From the NCBI RefSeq assembly GCF_040807025.1, contig NC_090967.1, forward strand, positions 6,068,001 through 6,132,000: a stretch of DNA of 64,000 nt, read 5' to 3'. This document shows, in pieces, positions 63,604 through 64,000 of the stretch (within the stretch, counting starts at the first letter, position 1; each line of letters begins with the position of its first letter). The position numbers were made by a program, and so were the translations under genes. This stretch comes from Struthio camelus (lineage: Eukaryota; Chordata; Aves; Struthioniformes; Struthionidae). The notes beneath the pieces are model-generated. The model was not told the origin of the DNA. It saw only the letters and a program-made list of their open reading frames with translations, and did no database searches.

Positions 63604-64000
63604 GTAACGAAAAACTAGTGTGTCTGTTGCCAAAGGTCTTAGGCGTGCTTTTAAAGCACCACAGTCACTGTGGAGGTTAGGGTAGCTTTAGCAAGAGAGG
63701 AGTTTTAAATTCCCTCTAATCCCCACTTGGGTAGGATAGGGTTGTTCCCTTTGATTAGGGAATATTTAAGACGTACTTTGGAGCTCATTTGTACATGAAG
63801 TAGCTCTGATTCTGCTTTGTTTTGCTGCAGCAGGAGTGTGTGCATGTGTTGTAGTAGGAGAAAGATTTCTGTGAGGCTTAGCTTGTCTCCTGGGTCTAGG
63901 GAGGGAACAGCAGGCTGGTCAGGCTACAGGGTGATGTTTATGCAGGCCATCCCATTTTGCAGCTGTTGGAGAGCAGTGTGAGGAGAGGGTTTGTCCTAGA
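63604..64000 (+). other. DDX49 intron 8, truncated by the window end
   Basis: The donor GTAACG follows exon 8. No acceptor with a continuing DDX49 frame (expected to resume at RGLDIP) is seen before position 64,000. Confidence 0.75.

Overview
The window reads as vertebrate nuclear DNA, most likely from a bird; a crocodilian or turtle is less likely but possible. It holds multi-exon genes with GT-AG introns, CpG-island promoters and human-length orthologues. I recognise no SINE, LINE, LTR or DNA-transposon copy in 64 kb. The TGF-beta gene is closer to Vg1 of chick and frog than to mammalian GDF1. Gene order and orientation (UPF1+, GDF1-, CERS1-, COPE-, DDX49+) match the block on human 19p13.11.

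Layout. 1-6,950 is AT-rich non-coding sequence upstream of UPF1. 6,974-7,345 is a C-rich minisatellite leading into the UPF1 CpG island. 8,059-29,390 is the whole UPF1 coding region (23 coding exons, 1,117 aa), with a further small intron just after the stop and a 3'UTR ending near 31,910. 35,113-37,392 (minus) is a two-exon GDF1/Vg1-type gene of 373 aa. 40,145-52,665 (minus) is CERS1 in six recognised exons with an 8.5 kb first intron. 55,419-60,717 (minus) is COPE, ten exons and exactly 308 aa. 60,979 to the window end is DDX49 (plus), whose first eight exons are inside; the rest lies beyond 64,000. COPE and DDX49 share a 261 bp divergent promoter.

How the genes relate. They are unrelated in function: RNA surveillance (UPF1), an axis-patterning ligand (GDF1/Vg1), C18-ceramide synthesis in the ER (CERS1), COPI coat (COPE) and a ribosome-biogenesis DEAD-box helicase (DDX49). 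They are linked by architecture. UPF1 and GDF1 converge tail to tail. CERS1 and GDF1 lie on the same strand with no canonical poly(A) signal between them, which suits the CERS1-GDF1 bicistronic arrangement known in mammals. COPE and DDX49 are head to head.

I find no undescribed multi-gene system. The best non-routine signals are: a U12-type intron in UPF1; a UPF1 intron 3 nt after its stop, with clustered proximal poly(A) signals; absence of a usable donor for the mammalian UPF1 long-loop isoform; a seven-copy 54-62 bp minisatellite at the 5' end of CERS1 intron 1; a homeodomain/TCF-like cluster upstream of GDF1; and a perfect 14-bp intronic hairpin in UPF1. Exon coordinates were derived by hand from reading frame, splice consensus and remembered family sequences; no alignment was run.
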